A stretch of DNA of 64,000 nt from Rhizobium sp. WYJ-E13. Its GTDB lineage: Bacteria; Pseudomonadota; Alphaproteobacteria; Rhizobiales; Rhizobiaceae. Positions 62,746-64,000 of the stretch are shown one piece after another; the stretch's first letter is position 1, and each line of letters begins with the position of its first letter. The notes beneath the pieces were generated by a model. It did no database searches, was not told where the DNA came from, and was given only the letters and a program-made list of their open reading frames with translations. The DNA is taken from contig NZ_CP076854.1 in NCBI RefSeq assembly GCF_018987265.1, positions 124,001-188,000 of the forward strand. The letters are read 5' to 3'. A program made the position numbers and the translations under genes.

Positions 62746-63438
62746 TCAACGCCGCCTACCTCTGCCGACATCCGCGCCACCGAGCCGCCGCACGAAGTCT
62801 GCGAAGAAGAGCGAGGCGTTCGTGGCCCGTTTGTGTACCGCGATCGTCTGAGGAATTCGCGAAAACAGTCCATCTACCACCCGGAAGCCTTCCATCCGCT
62901 GCGAGGCGTTTAAGAGGAATTCTGTCAGCCCAGCCGCCGCGTCGCATTCTCGGTCGGCGAGAAAGTCGAGGGCCGCCGCGGGGCTGTCGACATGGAGCAC
63001 CGTCGCTCGCTTGAGTGTTCGTTCAAGCTGCTTCGTATAGGCGGCGCTACGCGCGGAAGCGATGCGAATTCCGTTGGAATCCAGCTCGCCCGCCGTCCGG
63101 TAGGGTGAAGTCACTGGAACCAGGTAGGTGGCCTCGACCGAGATGTAGGGAGGCGAGAAGCTGAAGCGATCGGTTCTTGACGGGTCAGACGCGATGAAGG
63201 CGATGTCCCACTCGCCGCCATCAGCAGCGGAAAGAATATCCGCGGCCGATCCGTATCGTCTAAGGGAAAGCTCCTGACTAAGTTCATGGGCGATTCTAGC
63301 CGCAATTTCCGCGCTCGGGCCTAACAAGGCGCCGGCGTTTTCGTCCCAGCGAATCAACGCTGCGTTCGACATGTTGACGGCAGCTCTAATAGGTCCGGTC
63401 GGCGCTATCTCCGACCGGACCTTATCCAAGGTGAACAT
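62746..63438 (-). CDS. ABC-type substrate-binding (PBP2-like) protein, C-terminus possibly frameshifted
   Basis: In this 230-aa protein ALIRWDENAGALLGPSAEIA and WDIAFIASDPSRTDRFSFSP resemble amino-acid-type extracellular binding proteins, and FLADRECDAAAGLTEFLLNA the second lobe. There is no signal peptide, so it is either a cytoplasmic relative or has a mis-set start. The C-terminus stops abnormally in Arg/Gly (LGGADVGRGRRR), where the family usually continues about 20 residues. A neighbouring frame (SVARMSAEVGGVEGG) looks like the missing end, suggesting one indel at about 62790. It lies just after the HpcH/HpaI gene on the same strand. Confidence 0.7.
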   Translation of the reverse strand: MFTLDKVRSEIAPTGPIRAAVNMSNAALIRWDENAGALLGPSAEIAARIAHELSQELSLRRYGSAADILSAADGGEWDIAFIASDPSRTDRFSFSPPYISVEATYLVPVTSPYRTAGELDSNGIRIASARSAAYTKQLERTLKRATVLHVDSPAAALDFLADRECDAAAGLTEFLLNASQRMEGFRVVDGLFSRIPQTIAVHKRATNASLFFADFVRRLGGADVGRGRRR

Positions 63439-63449
63439 GCTGTGTCTCC

Positions 63450-64000
63450 CTAGCGCGAAAACCTTGACGCCAGTGCTTCCGATCCTCTGGCAAGGAGAGC
63501 AATGTCGACGCCAACTGCCGTGAACAGTGTTCCCTGTGCGATGCAGCGAGCCGCAAACTTCTCGTCAGCCGTCAAGATGCCCGAAGGCTTGCCGACCGCC
63601 TTCAAGCGCTCGATCGCATTCTCGATTGCCGAGACTACCTCGGGATGTCCCGGTTGGCCGGGATAACCGAGGCTGGCGGCAAGGTCCGCCGGACCGATGA
63701 AGATCCCGTCGACTCCATCGACCTCTGCAATGGCTTCAAGCTGATCGAGCGCCTCTCGTGTTTCGATCTGCAGCAAGAGGCAGATTTCCTGTTCGGCGGT
63801 CTGTGCGTAGTTCGGCACGCGCCCGAAACGGGTGGCGCGGGTGAGGGCGGATACGCCGCGGATACCGCGCGGTGCGTAGCGCGCGGCGGCCACGGCCGCC
63901 TTCGCCTCCTGTTCATTCTGCACATATGGAATGAGAAGCGTCTGGACGCCGATATCCAGAAAGCGCTTGATCAATACAGGGTCGTTGGAAGCCGGGCGCA
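63450..64000 (-). CDS. HpcH/HpaI-type aldolase/citrate lyase family enzyme, partial
   Basis: The C-terminal 183 residues are present and the gene runs off the right end of the window. Family blocks are [60 protein letters not shown] and [20 protein letters not shown] (Glu and Asp metal ligands). This is the class II pyruvate-dependent aldolase fold. It would cleave or form 2-oxo-acid aldols. The PBP2-like gene follows after 11 bp. Confidence 0.9.
   Translation of the reverse strand, partial: RPASNDPVLIKRFLDIGVQTLLIPYVQNEQEAKAAVAAARYAPRGIRGVSALTRATRFGRVPNYAQTAEQEICLLLQIETREALDQLEAIAEVDGVDGIFIGPADLAASLGYPGQPGHPEVVSAIENAIERLKAVGKPSGILTADEKFAARCIAQGTLFTAVGVDIALLARGSEALASRFSR

Noticed and set aside
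1..64000. CRISPR array or retron
   Set aside because: No regularly spaced short repeats, no Cas genes and no reverse transcriptase were seen.

Overview
The window reads as alphaproteobacterial DNA of the Rhizobiaceae type (Rhizobium, Sinorhizobium or Agrobacterium). Gene products, high GC, ATGA-coupled operons, paired spermidine/putrescine-type ABC importers, a 3-hydroxybutyrate dehydrogenase/patatin pair and rhizobial IS families all fit. The density of transporters, regulators, IS remnants and broken genes suggests a plasmid, chromid or plastic chromosomal region, but no replication or conjugation gene is visible.

Layout. 0-5.4 kb: the end of an export operon (ABC-2 permease, HlyD adaptor), a DUF5939/class III cyclase, and a frameshifted LysR gene divergent from a SnoaL-like/SDR pair. 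5.5-10.5 kb: an IS graveyard. A VOC gene is cut after nine codons by an integrase remnant, and there follow a decayed SbmA/BacA-like transporter, a glucoamylase tail, a nearly intact IS3 element sitting in an istB remnant, and IS3 and IS66 scraps. 10.5-11.2 kb: an HTH gene with a palindromic operator, and a 25-bp perfect inverted repeat at a breakpoint. 11.2-27.1 kb: the most unusual part. This accessory island, mostly on the minus strand, is bracketed by two DUF3616 genes, one dead and one intact. It carries five predicted peptidoglycan-targeting proteins without recognisable signal peptides (three share a C-terminal SH3 module, two carry PG-binding modules), a lipoprotein, a small helical protein, a holin-like protein, a membrane-anchored CBS-pair-like protein, a SIR2-pYEATS protein and a polytopic membrane protein ending in a trypsin-like protease. 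One IS701 copy interrupts it. No phage structural, terminase or integrase gene is present inside it.

27.5-38.1 kb: one minus-strand operon with a MalT-type LuxR regulator, hydantoinase/oxoprolinase B and A subunits, and a complete Pot-type ABC importer. 38.8-44.4 kb: DUF302, MFS, cupin and LysR genes, then a 3-hydroxybutyrate dehydrogenase/patatin pair ending at a clear terminator. 44.6-50.7 kb: a bufferin-type operon (DUF2282 precursor, MNIO/DUF692 enzyme, DUF2063 partner, DoxX), NDH-2, a membrane class III cyclase and DUF3307. 51.1-59.6 kb: a second importer/amide-catabolism operon with its own divergent LuxR regulator (SBP, Asp/Glu/hydantoin racemase, two permeases, ATPase, DUF917, HyuA-like). 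59.6-64 kb: decayed DNA (TPP enzyme and ParE/RelE remnants), a J-domain protein, a ribbon-helix-helix/VapC toxin-antitoxin pair, a PBP2-like protein and a partial HpcH/HpaI aldolase.

The candidate for a new system is the 11-27 kb island. Its components suggest an envelope-directed conflict, lysis or peptidoglycan-remodelling module, with an NAD-consuming effector and a protease, rather than a prophage. That function is inference. The domain calls come from motifs read by eye.
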